A DNA stretch of 64,000 bases, taken from positions 1-64,000 of the forward strand of contig JAKUTS010000008.1 of NCBI GenBank assembly GCA_022447925.1. Direction: 5' to 3'. The position numbers were made by a program, and so were the translations under genes. The DNA comes from SAR202 cluster bacterium (GTDB lineage Bacteria > Chloroflexota > Dehalococcoidia > Lucifugimonadales > UBA2962). Below are positions 9,491 to 19,468 of the stretch, in pieces (within the stretch, counting starts at the first letter, position 1; every line of letters begins with the position of its first letter). Below the pieces are notes generated by a model. It had not been told where the DNA came from, did no database searches, and saw only the letters and a list, made by a program, of their open reading frames with translations.

Positions 9491-10444
9491 TTAAGAAGTA
9501 ACTGATTTCAGCCAAGTGATTAACCGTTCAATTTCAGGTGTTACGCCTTCTATTTTATGTTCAACATAGTCAAATGTGTGATCAAATCCGCCCGGTATTG
9601 ATACGGTGGTATGAACATTGTGTGACGTTAATGTTTTTGTCATAGATAGTGTATTACTTAGAAGGGAATCTTGGTCTCCGCAGACTAGGTAGCAGGGCGG
9701 AAACTTATCTATATGTGGTGAGAATACTGGACTTACCAAAGGGTTTTGTATCTTGGAAAGATAATTTGGTCCCAAATAACCTCTGGTGAACCAAACTTCA
9801 ACATATCCGCTATTTGACAAAGGCTCCTTAATCATTAGAGGGAAGTCAAACACTCCGTAATACAGTAATGCTCCAGAAAAGTTGACTTTGACATCGGATA
9901 AATCACCGCCGTCCACAGCTTGATTGTCTCCATGCAGTATATGAATGGCTACTGCAGACAGGTTGGCACCAGCTGAGTCTCCACTAATAATCATTTTTGA
10001 AGCATCGCCCTTGAAATTTTTGGCATTTTTAGTGATCCATCTAGCTGCATAAACTACATCTTCCGGAGCGTTAGGAAACGGTCGTTCTGGAGCCAATGAA
10101 TACTCTAGATTAAAAACCACAAACCCGTTCTCCGCCAGCCTCATTGTTTTTCGTCTGACTCCTTCAGACGATCCCACACACCAACCGCCACCGTGCATGT
10201 ACAATATAACAGGGAAGGGACCTTCGCCTTTAGGGATGTAAACCTCTGAGACCAGTTTCCAACCGTCTTTGTTTCTAATCTCAACGGTTTCGGATTTTCC
10301 TATGTCTGGCATGTCAACGTTTAAAGATGAAAAATCCATTGCTTGCCTGACAAAAGGTATTTCTTCAACAGTCTGTGGAAGTGGAGGTTCAATATCTTGT
10401 CCGACCAACATAGACATCCAGTTATTATTATTCGGATTTGCCAT
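9491..10444 (-). CDS. Alpha/beta hydrolase, hormone-sensitive-lipase-like carboxylesterase
   Basis: YMHGGGWCVGSS oxyanion HGGG motif; ISGDSAGANLS nucleophile elbow; C-terminal FDHTFDY catalytic His. Confidence 0.9.
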   Translation of the reverse strand: MANPNNNNWMSMLVGQDIEPPLPQTVEEIPFVRQAMDFSSLNVDMPDIGKSETVEIRNKDGWKLVSEVYIPKGEGPFPVILYMHGGGWCVGSSEGVRRKTMRLAENGFVVFNLEYSLAPERPFPNAPEDVVYAARWITKNAKNFKGDASKMIISGDSAGANLSAVAIHILHGDNQAVDGGDLSDVKVNFSGALLYYGVFDFPLMIKEPLSNSGYVEVWFTRGYLGPNYLSKIQNPLVSPVFSPHIDKFPPCYLVCGDQDSLLSNTLSMTKTLTSHNVHTTVSIPGGFDHTFDYVEHKIEGVTPEIERLITWLKSVTS

Positions 10445-10579
10445 TACTATTACCCCTTAAAAAATAATAAATTAATTTTTATTTAAATTTATCCATGCAG
10501 TAATTTACTGCTTTAGTTACCATATTTACACAATGTGAAATAGTACACAAATTGTTACTCTATCTGATATAGTTTTTAT

Positions 10580-12253
10580 ATGTTCGATTTTGATGTAATA
10601 GTCATGGGAGCAGGACTTGCTGGTATGAGAGCTGCGCTGGCCGCGTCTCAAAACGGAAGTAAAGTTGCTGTTATCACCAAAGTATATCCAGTTAGGTCTC
10701 ATTCCAATGCTGCTCAGGGTGGTATAAATGCTGCGCTGACAGACCGCGGTGACAATTGGGAAGATCACGCCTTCGATACCATAAAGGGTTCCGACTATCT
10801 TGCTGATCAAGATGCTGTTGAAGTAATGGCCAAGGAAGCGGGTAGCGAAGTTATCAATATGGAGCATATGGGAGCTGCATTTAACAGAGATGACGAAGGA
10901 AGATTAGGTGTTAGAGCTTTTGGTGGCCAACGTGAGGCAAGAACTTTTTTTGTTGCCGACTTCACGGGGCAAGCTCTACTACATGTTTTGCATGAACAGG
11001 TTCTAAGCTCTGGTGTTCAAGTCTTCGAGGAGTGGTTTGTGACTACTCTTATCATGGAGGAGGAAAGGTGCGTTGGGCTAGTTGCCATGGATATGCGAAC
11101 AGGTGAATTACATGTGATGCGGAGTAAAGCAGTCATAATAGCTTCAGGGGGAGTTGGAAGGGTGTTTGAGCCCTCCACAAACGCTTTGATATGTACAGGC
11201 GATGGTATTGCACTGGCATATCGAGCCGGTGCAGGCATTATGGACATGGAGATGGTTCAATACCATCCAACCACTCTAAAAAATAACGGGGCGTTAATGT
11301 CTGAGGCAGCTCGCGGTGAAGGAGCTTATCTTCTCAACTCAGAAGGTGAGAGGTTCATGGAAAGATATGCTCCGAATATGATGGAGCTCGCATCTCGAGA
11401 CGTTGTATCCCGCTCAGAACAAACTGAAATAAATGAAGGCCGTGGAATAGACGGATGCGTTCTTCTCGATGCAAGACACTTGGGTGAAAAATTAATTAAC
11501 GAAAGACTTTTACAAATCAGACAATTAGGGATTGATTTTGCCGGAAAAGACATGGTCACTGATCCAGTGCCCATACGCCCTGGCATGCATTACATAATGG
11601 GTGGTATTAAAACAGATATTGACGGTCGTACATCAGTAGCGGGTTTGTATGCAGCCGGCGAGACAGCTTGTGTTAGTGTCCATGGCGGCAATCGCTTAGG
11701 AGCCAATTCACTATTAGATACCTTGGTTTTTGGCAGACGATCTGGAGAACACGCTTCAGAATGGGTAAAAACTCAGGCTTCTGCTTCGATTAATGATAAT
11801 CATGCGAATGTTTCTTTAGATGAAATCCAAAATCTACTAGATAGAGACACTGGAGAAATGTTTGGTCAAATTAGACTTGATTTAGGTCAGACAATGAACA
11901 ACCACTTAGCAGTGTATAGGGATCAAACAGGTATGGAGAAAGCTAAATCGGATTTAGCTGGCCTGAAACAGAGGTATTCCAGTGTAATTGTTCAAGATAA
12001 AAATAAGATCTTCAATACAAACCTCATTTTTACTTTGGAATTAGGATTCATGCTTGACTGTGCTGAGACCACTATTATAGGAGCATTGGAGCGTAAGGAG
12101 AGTAGGGGAGCTCATACTAGAACGGATATGCCTGACAGGGATGATAAAAATTGGCTTAAACATATAGTGGTAACTCAAGTTGGTGGCAAGTCTGAGGTTG
12201 AATACGTACCGGTCAATATTACAAAGTGGCAGCCACAGGAAAGAAAATATTAG
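10580..12253 (+). CDS. sdhA: Succinate dehydrogenase/fumarate reductase flavoprotein subunit
   Basis: [77 protein letters not shown]. Confidence 0.93.
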   Translation: MFDFDVIVMGAGLAGMRAALAASQNGSKVAVITKVYPVRSHSNAAQGGINAALTDRGDNWEDHAFDTIKGSDYLADQDAVEVMAKEAGSEVINMEHMGAAFNRDDEGRLGVRAFGGQREARTFFVADFTGQALLHVLHEQVLSSGVQVFEEWFVTTLIMEEERCVGLVAMDMRTGELHVMRSKAVIIASGGVGRVFEPSTNALICTGDGIALAYRAGAGIMDMEMVQYHPTTLKNNGALMSEAARGEGAYLLNSEGERFMERYAPNMMELASRDVVSRSEQTEINEGRGIDGCVLLDARHLGEKLINERLLQIRQLGIDFAGKDMVTDPVPIRPGMHYIMGGIKTDIDGRTSVAGLYAAGETACVSVHGGNRLGANSLLDTLVFGRRSGEHASEWVKTQASASINDNHANVSLDEIQNLLDRDTGEMFGQIRLDLGQTMNNHLAVYRDQTGMEKAKSDLAGLKQRYSSVIVQDKNKIFNTNLIFTLELGFMLDCAETTIIGALERKESRGAHTRTDMPDRDDKNWLKHIVVTQVGGKSEVEYVPVNITKWQPQERKY

Positions 12254-12267
12254 GTAATTTACAAAAT

Positions 12268-13221
12268 ATGGATGTTGATTTAAATATAGCTAGATTTGAT
12301 CCTGAATCGGACGAAAAGAAACCTTATCGTCAGGAGTTCAATATTGAAGTTGATGAAACATCTACTGTGTTAGATGGATTAATCAAAATTAGAGAAGAAG
12401 TTGATGGCACACTTGGCTTGAGATGTTCCTGCCGGAGTGCAATATGTGGTTCCTGCGCCATGAGAGTTAATGGACAAGCGGTTCTAGCATGTAATACTAA
12501 GATTTCTGACTTGGTTTCAGATGAGAATAAATCAGTTAATGTTGAGCCAATTGGAAACATGAAACTGATTAAGGATTTGATTGTTGAGTTCGATACACAC
12601 TGGCAGAAAATCAAAGCTATCGAACCATGGGTCAAAACAGATGCTCCACCTCCAGAAGCAGAATATATTGCATCTAATGAATCAATGATGGAGCTAATAG
12701 GGGTAATGGGCTGTATTCAGTGCGGTGCATGTGTTTCAGATTGCACAGTTCTTGCAGTTGATGAAAGTTTTCTTGGTCCCGCAGCGTTAGCTAAGGCTTA
12801 TAGATTTTTAGCTGACCCAAGAGATGATGCGAATAACCAAAGGCTTAAAGATTTAAACGAACCTAGTGGAATGTGGGATTGCACTAGGTGTATGCAATGT
12901 GTTGAAGTTTGCCCTAAAGGCGTAGACCCAATGGGCAGAATAATGAAGCTTAGAGATTTTGCAATGGAAGCAGGTTACAAAAACACAACCGGTGCCCGGC
13001 ATGCTGAAGTATTTTCAGATATTATCAAGAATAATGGAGTCTTGAATGAATTTTGGTTGCCAGTTAAGACTTTTGGTATGTTTAATATTCCGGAGATGCT
13101 CAAATTAGCTCCAATCGGTTTAAAAGCTATGATGAGAGGGAAAATGCCACCTATATTCTATGAGAAAATACCTGGCTCCAAAAATATCACTAAATTATTT
13201 GAAAAAACTAAGGTGCTTTAA
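12268..13221 (+). CDS. sdhB: Succinate dehydrogenase/fumarate reductase iron-sulfur subunit
   Basis: LRCSCRSAICGSCAMRVNGQAVLAC ([2Fe-2S]); CIQCGACVSDC and CTRCMQCVEVCPKGV clusters. ORF track start 12226 overlaps sdhA; ATG at 12268 (MDVDLNIARFDPE) is plausible. Confidence 0.92.
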   Translation: MDVDLNIARFDPESDEKKPYRQEFNIEVDETSTVLDGLIKIREEVDGTLGLRCSCRSAICGSCAMRVNGQAVLACNTKISDLVSDENKSVNVEPIGNMKLIKDLIVEFDTHWQKIKAIEPWVKTDAPPPEAEYIASNESMMELIGVMGCIQCGACVSDCTVLAVDESFLGPAALAKAYRFLADPRDDANNQRLKDLNEPSGMWDCTRCMQCVEVCPKGVDPMGRIMKLRDFAMEAGYKNTTGARHAEVFSDIIKNNGVLNEFWLPVKTFGMFNIPEMLKLAPIGLKAMMRGKMPPIFYEKIPGSKNITKLFEKTKVL

Positions 13222-14108
13222 TGAAGTATGCATTTTATCCGGGATGTGTTTCCAAAGGAGCTGCTCCTGAGTTGTATGGCGCGACTATAGAGGTGTGTAA
13301 CCGATTGGGGATCGAATTAGATACCAAAACAATGGAAGGGGCATCATGCACAGGTTCAGGTGTGCTTCAAGAAAAAAATGAAAAATTAGGTGACACATTA
13401 AACGCCCGTACTTTCGCAATGGGAGAAAATTCAGGGTTACCTATAATGACGATATGTAGTACATGTCAAGGAGTTATGTCTCAAGCAAAATCTCGAATGA
13501 CGGATCTTGAATACAGAGAGGCAGTAAACACAAGTTTATCAGATGAAAATCTCGAGTATAAAGGACAGGCTGAACCTCGCCATCTACTTTGGATCATAAT
13601 AGAAGACATTGGGATAGAAAAGTTCAAAGAAAAAATCGTTAAACCATTGACTGGTTTGAAAATAGCTCCATTTTATGGATGCTATATTGTGAGACCTTCA
13701 GATGCCTTGGGTTTTGATGAAAATCCAGACCGTAAACATTCATTAGAGATGATTATAGAAGCTGTAGGAGCTGAAGTAGCTGATTTTCCTGGTAAAAGTG
13801 CATGCTGTGGATTTCCAATTCTAACCATAAATGAAAAAAATTCGATGAAGATGGTGTCTAACCACACCCTAAGTGCAAAAAAAGAGGGTGCTGTTGCAAT
13901 GGTAACACCTTGCCCGCTTTGTCATCTAAATCTAGACGGTTACCAACCAACTGCATCGAAGCAGGTCGGACAGCCAATAGATCTTCCGATACTGCATCTG
14001 CCTCAATTAATTGGCCTTGCCCTTGGAATCGATCCTAAAATACTTAAACTAAATCAACATATTGTTAATACTAAAAGTGTTGTTTCGGCGCTAGCTTTAA
14101 CTCCCTAG
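13221..14108 (+). CDS. HdrB/CCG-domain subunit (SdhE-like) of type-E succinate:quinone oxidoreductase
   Basis: MKYAFYPGCVSKGAAPELYGATIEVCNRLGIELD; GASCTGSG; ICSTCQG; second motif KSACCGFP...TPCPLCH. Adjacent to sdhB with a 1-nt overlap. Confidence 0.85.
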   Translation: MKYAFYPGCVSKGAAPELYGATIEVCNRLGIELDTKTMEGASCTGSGVLQEKNEKLGDTLNARTFAMGENSGLPIMTICSTCQGVMSQAKSRMTDLEYREAVNTSLSDENLEYKGQAEPRHLLWIIIEDIGIEKFKEKIVKPLTGLKIAPFYGCYIVRPSDALGFDENPDRKHSLEMIIEAVGAEVADFPGKSACCGFPILTINEKNSMKMVSNHTLSAKKEGAVAMVTPCPLCHLNLDGYQPTASKQVGQPIDLPILHLPQLIGLALGIDPKILKLNQHIVNTKSVVSALALTP

Positions 14109-14215
14109 GATATTACTGAATAATAAACCGCTAACAGTTTATAAGTTCTATAATATAAATTAGGTGATAGTGATAACGACTACTTACCTCAAGCAATCTA
14201 ACCTAGGGTATATTA

Positions 14216-16372
14216 GTGCATAATCCAGTAAGTATAAAAAATATTACAGTTTGGAGTGCTCAACATAGAAATATCACCATAGCTTCGTGGATATGCTTAG
14301 TCATTGCTGCTGGTTTAATTACTTTAACTTATATTAATTCAGCTGTAACAACTGATTTAGGTTTTACAAATGAACCAGAATCCATCGTGGCAGCCGATTT
14401 AATACGAGACAGTGGTATAGAAATAGATCTTAACAGATCTGAGTATGAAGTCTTGATTATTCATTCGCATGTCTATCTAGTAGATGACGAAAATTTCATT
14501 GAGTTTTTTGAAACAGTTACTAAAAATTTAACTTCGCTAAAAGGGGATTATTACCAGAATCCTATTAGTTACTACAGTACAGGGTTTACACCTTTGGTCT
14601 CTGAAAACCAGAAAACCATGTTGGTTCTTTTTGATCCGCCAGAGGAAGAAGATTTGACTCCGATGATACAAATTATCGAGCAGCTAAGCGCAGACAACTC
14701 ATTTAATATCACTATGACAGGCGATAGTACTTTCGATCACGATTTCCAAACCATATCTAAAAATGACCTTGAATTAGAATTGAAAGTGGGTACTCCAGCA
14801 GCGTTGATCGTATTAATCCTGGTGTTTGGAGCTCTTGTGTCATCTTTGATTCCTATAGTTATTGCTTTGATTTCTATGGTTGTTGCATTAGGAATTACCA
14901 CATTAATAGGACAGGCATGGACATTTTCATTTTTTGTAACCAATATGATTGCAATGATGGGTTTGGCAGTGGGTGTGGACTATTCTCTTTTAGTAGTTTC
15001 TAGATATAGAGAGGAAAGAAATAATGGGCTAAGCCAAACTGAGGCCATTTCAAAAACAGGTAGCACCGCAAGCAAAGCGGTCGTGTTTTCAGGTATAACA
15101 GTCGTTCTAGCGTTAATTGGCATGTTAATTACACCATTCTCAGTTCTCAGGAGTCTTGGAGGAGGTGCAATAGTTGTGGTAGTTGTAAGCGTGGCAGCTT
15201 CTTTGACTTTATTACCAGCAATACTGAGTTTGTTAGGAGATAAAATCAATTCGTTAAAAGTGCCGTTTGTTAACCTAGAATCTTCAAATAAGACTGTAAA
15301 CCTTCCAACTGGGTTCTGGTATTCATTTAGTAAATTTGTTATGCGGCATTCTGTAATATCTATAATAATTGTCGTGTCTTTCTTGGTCATATTATCTTTA
15401 CCAGCTATTGACCTTAAATTGGGACAGAATGGCATAACAACTTTTCCAGAAGAAACAATGTCTAGGCGTGGATTTGAGCTTTTAGAGCAGGAGTTTTCCT
15501 ACGGATTTGTTGGTTCTCCCATAGCAATAGTTCTTAATGACCTTAAACAAAATCCGGAAATAGATAATAACAAAGACGCTTTGTTGGTTTATATTGATGA
15601 AGACGATAATTTTGGCGATATTGATCAATTTGAAAGTGATAATGGAGAAGTAATTGTTTTAAGGGCAGATATTAATGGTGATCCTAACTCTCAACAGATG
15701 TCTAATGCAGTCAAACGAATAAGGACTGATTATGTACCTAATTCATTTAAAGAAAATCAAAAGAACGTTAGGGTTACTGGTTTAGTTGCATTTATCGTTG
15801 ATTATATTGAGTTAGTAAACAATTACTTACCAATTGTAATTATCTTCGTTTTGACTATCAGCTTTCTTTTACTGGCATTTGTTTTTAAATCTATCATCGT
15901 GCCAATCAAAGCTGTTTTAATGAACTTACTTTCAGTAGGATCTGCATATGGATTAGTCGTAATGGTTTTTCAAAAAGGATATGGAGCCAGAGTTCTTGGT
16001 TTTGAGCAAGTAGATGTGGTAGATGGATGGGTGCCAGTATTTTTATTTGCTGTATTATTTGGACTGTCTATGGATTACCATGTATTTCTTTTGAGTCGAA
16101 TAAGAGAATTTTATGATCAGACTGGTGATAATGAAGAATCTATTGCTCGAGGTGTTAAGTCGACATCAGGTCTAATTACTGGAGCTGCGATGATAATGGT
16201 CGCTGTGTTTTCTGTAGCGGGTGCTGCAGACATGGTTATGTTCCAGCAGGTAGGTATGGGGTTAGCGATAGCTATATTTTTAGATGCTACTATAATTAGA
16301 TCTATTCTAGTGCCTGCAACAATGAAACTACTTGGTAAATGGAATTGGTGGTTTCCAATCAAGACAGTCTAG
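14216..16372 (+). CDS. MMPL/RND-family transporter
   Basis: 718 aa with two sets of TM helices; MGLAVGVDYSLLVVSRYREER and LFGLSMDYHVFLLSRIREFY are MMPL/RND hallmarks. Confidence 0.9.
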   Translation: MHNPVSIKNITVWSAQHRNITIASWICLVIAAGLITLTYINSAVTTDLGFTNEPESIVAADLIRDSGIEIDLNRSEYEVLIIHSHVYLVDDENFIEFFETVTKNLTSLKGDYYQNPISYYSTGFTPLVSENQKTMLVLFDPPEEEDLTPMIQIIEQLSADNSFNITMTGDSTFDHDFQTISKNDLELELKVGTPAALIVLILVFGALVSSLIPIVIALISMVVALGITTLIGQAWTFSFFVTNMIAMMGLAVGVDYSLLVVSRYREERNNGLSQTEAISKTGSTASKAVVFSGITVVLALIGMLITPFSVLRSLGGGAIVVVVVSVAASLTLLPAILSLLGDKINSLKVPFVNLESSNKTVNLPTGFWYSFSKFVMRHSVISIIIVVSFLVILSLPAIDLKLGQNGITTFPEETMSRRGFELLEQEFSYGFVGSPIAIVLNDLKQNPEIDNNKDALLVYIDEDDNFGDIDQFESDNGEVIVLRADINGDPNSQQMSNAVKRIRTDYVPNSFKENQKNVRVTGLVAFIVDYIELVNNYLPIVIIFVLTISFLLLAFVFKSIIVPIKAVLMNLLSVGSAYGLVVMVFQKGYGARVLGFEQVDVVDGWVPVFLFAVLFGLSMDYHVFLLSRIREFYDQTGDNEESIARGVKSTSGLITGAAMIMVAVFSVAGAADMVMFQQVGMGLAIAIFLDATIIRSILVPATMKLLGKWNWWFPIKTV

Positions 16373-16396
16373 TATTTACTCGTGGTTGATACAGTT

Positions 16397-17326
<930 letters not shown>

Positions 17327-17455
17327 CTAATTCTGTGCCTCTAGATAATTTTGCCAAATCAAATCAATCATTTATAAATAAAAATTGTAGATATAACAGC
17401 CGTTAATTGTATTGTAACTAGCTTGTGTTTTCAAAGATCAGATTCAATTACATAA

Positions 17456-19282
17456 TCAATGATTAGCTTCAATTATCGCTAATACAGTACCTTTATCGAC
17501 TTTAACTCCCACCTCCTGGGTAAGTTTTTTAACAATTCCTGAAGCAGGAGAGGGGAGAGTATTTTCCATTTTCATCGCCTCCAGTACGACGATATCTTGG
17601 CCGGTAGATACTTGATCACCTTCAGATACTAGATACTTAATTACAATTCCGTTGATTGGCGCTTTTATAACTAATCCATCGTCGTTTATATTTAATTCAG
17701 AGAGCTTGTCAGGGGGCTGCTTAGTAGTTTCTACACGTGCATTCTTTAAATTTAGCGGGTCGACTTCAACATAAAAAACTTCATCATTAAGATAAACATT
17801 GAATGCTCGCAGGTTTTCAGTTCTGGTAGCTGTGGTTGCATTTACAATTTGTTCCGTAGCCGACCTTTGATCCTCTGTAGTTGGACTTGGGGAATCTTCT
17901 GGTAAAGTCTCTAGGCCATACTTTCTTCTTAGAAATCCGAGGCCAGTGGTAGGGTAAAGTACATACGTCAGAATATCGTCGGCGTTGCTAGTAATGTCCG
18001 ATAGTTCTTCTTTTGCATTTCCCAACTCAGGTTTAAGTTGGTCTGCAGGCCGAGATTTAATTTCTGTAACTTTCTCATCTAGATCTTTAAGCACGAAACT
18101 TTTAATACTCTCATCTATTGCTGCGGGTGGACGGCCATTCTTAACAAGAACATAATCATGTATAGGATTAGTTACCATTTTGTTTCGGTCAAATAGAACG
18201 TTACTAACAGCCTGTGATCCAATCATTTGACTCATTGGAGTCACAAGGGGAGGATAGCCAAGCTCTTTACGCGTAACTGGTATTTCAGCCATTACTTCTT
18301 GTAATCTGTCTTCTGAACCTGTTTCTCGTAGCTGTGAAAGTAGGTTTGAAAACATGCCACCTGGAATCTGATGGCTTAGAACTGTTGCATCAATTACTGA
18401 TGACTTGGATGAATCAAGCATCGCTATATATTTCGATAATCTTTGCTCTAATTTTCCGCTGATTAAAAGTATATTCTCTAGATTAAACTGTGGGTCTCTT
18501 TTTTGTGACTGTAGTGTTGATAACAATGGCTCTATAGCAGGTTGAGATGTTCGTAAGGCTAGAGGAGACAGGCAGGTATCCACCGTATCTACACCTGCTT
18601 CTATGGCTTTTAACAATGTCATTGATGCCATTCCTGAAGTATAGTGAGTGTGTAGCTGAATAGGAAGGTCAAATTCAGATTTTAAAGCACTAATCAGGTC
18701 ATATGCGTCATATGGTGACAGGAGGCCAGCCATATCCTTGACGGCTATGCTATGGGCTCCTAATTCCTTGAAAGTTCTTGCTTTATTTATGTAATATTCA
18801 AGATTGTATATAGACCCGCCCAATTTACCACTTTCTGTTATTGAGTAGCATAATGTCATCTGCAAATGCTTCTTATTTTTTAAAACCGCTTTTGCCGCCG
18901 ACGTAAGGTTCCATTCATCGTTAAGTGCATCAAAGACTCTAAATATGTCGATACCGTTTTCAGAGGATCTTTCTACAAAGCTGTTGACGACATCATCTGG
19001 GTATGCTCTATACCCAACTAAAGATTGACCTCTCAACAACATTTGTAACTTGGTGTTTGGCATTAATGATTTGAAAGTTCTGAGGCGTTCCCAAGGATCT
19101 TCATTTAAAAATCTGGTACAAACGTCGAAAGTGGCTCCGCCCCAAACTTCCATTGAATGGAATCCAACGGCATCCATTTCCTCCGCTATTGGAAGCATGT
19201 CTTCGAGTCTAAGCCTAGTAGCTAATAAACTTTGATGAGCGTCTCTGAAAGTTGTATCGGTAATTTTTACTGGTTGTGACAT
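17456..19282 (-). CDS. Pyruvate/oxaloacetate carboxyltransferase (5S-like / PycB) fused to a C-terminal biotinyl domain
   Basis: VKITDTTFRDAHQSLLATRLR, EVWGGATFDVCTRFLNEDPWERLR, QLHTHYTSGMA; C-terminal VVLEAMKMENTLPSP biotin attachment motif. Confidence 0.92.
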   Translation of the reverse strand: MSQPVKITDTTFRDAHQSLLATRLRLEDMLPIAEEMDAVGFHSMEVWGGATFDVCTRFLNEDPWERLRTFKSLMPNTKLQMLLRGQSLVGYRAYPDDVVNSFVERSSENGIDIFRVFDALNDEWNLTSAAKAVLKNKKHLQMTLCYSITESGKLGGSIYNLEYYINKARTFKELGAHSIAVKDMAGLLSPYDAYDLISALKSEFDLPIQLHTHYTSGMASMTLLKAIEAGVDTVDTCLSPLALRTSQPAIEPLLSTLQSQKRDPQFNLENILLISGKLEQRLSKYIAMLDSSKSSVIDATVLSHQIPGGMFSNLLSQLRETGSEDRLQEVMAEIPVTRKELGYPPLVTPMSQMIGSQAVSNVLFDRNKMVTNPIHDYVLVKNGRPPAAIDESIKSFVLKDLDEKVTEIKSRPADQLKPELGNAKEELSDITSNADDILTYVLYPTTGLGFLRRKYGLETLPEDSPSPTTEDQRSATEQIVNATTATRTENLRAFNVYLNDEVFYVEVDPLNLKNARVETTKQPPDKLSELNINDDGLVIKAPINGIVIKYLVSEGDQVSTGQDIVVLEAMKMENTLPSPASGIVKKLTQEVGVKVDKGTVLAIIEANH

Positions 19283-19468
19283 TATCTAAATATGAGTTAT
19301 GAATAACTCTTTTCCATAAATTTAACTTAGAAGATCGTTTAATTGCTGGCTGTGATTTCCTTGGCTCAATAGTTTTTAATATTTTAGATTGTTCAGCATT
19401 CAGGTATTCGACAATTGCTGACATGACAATAGTTAACTTTTTATTATTGTCGACTACCACAGCTCAAT

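Noticed and set aside
19215-19460. 81-aa minus ORF between the two carboxyltransferase genes
   Set aside because: Overlaps the start of the 5S-like gene and has no recognisable domain; probably non-coding.
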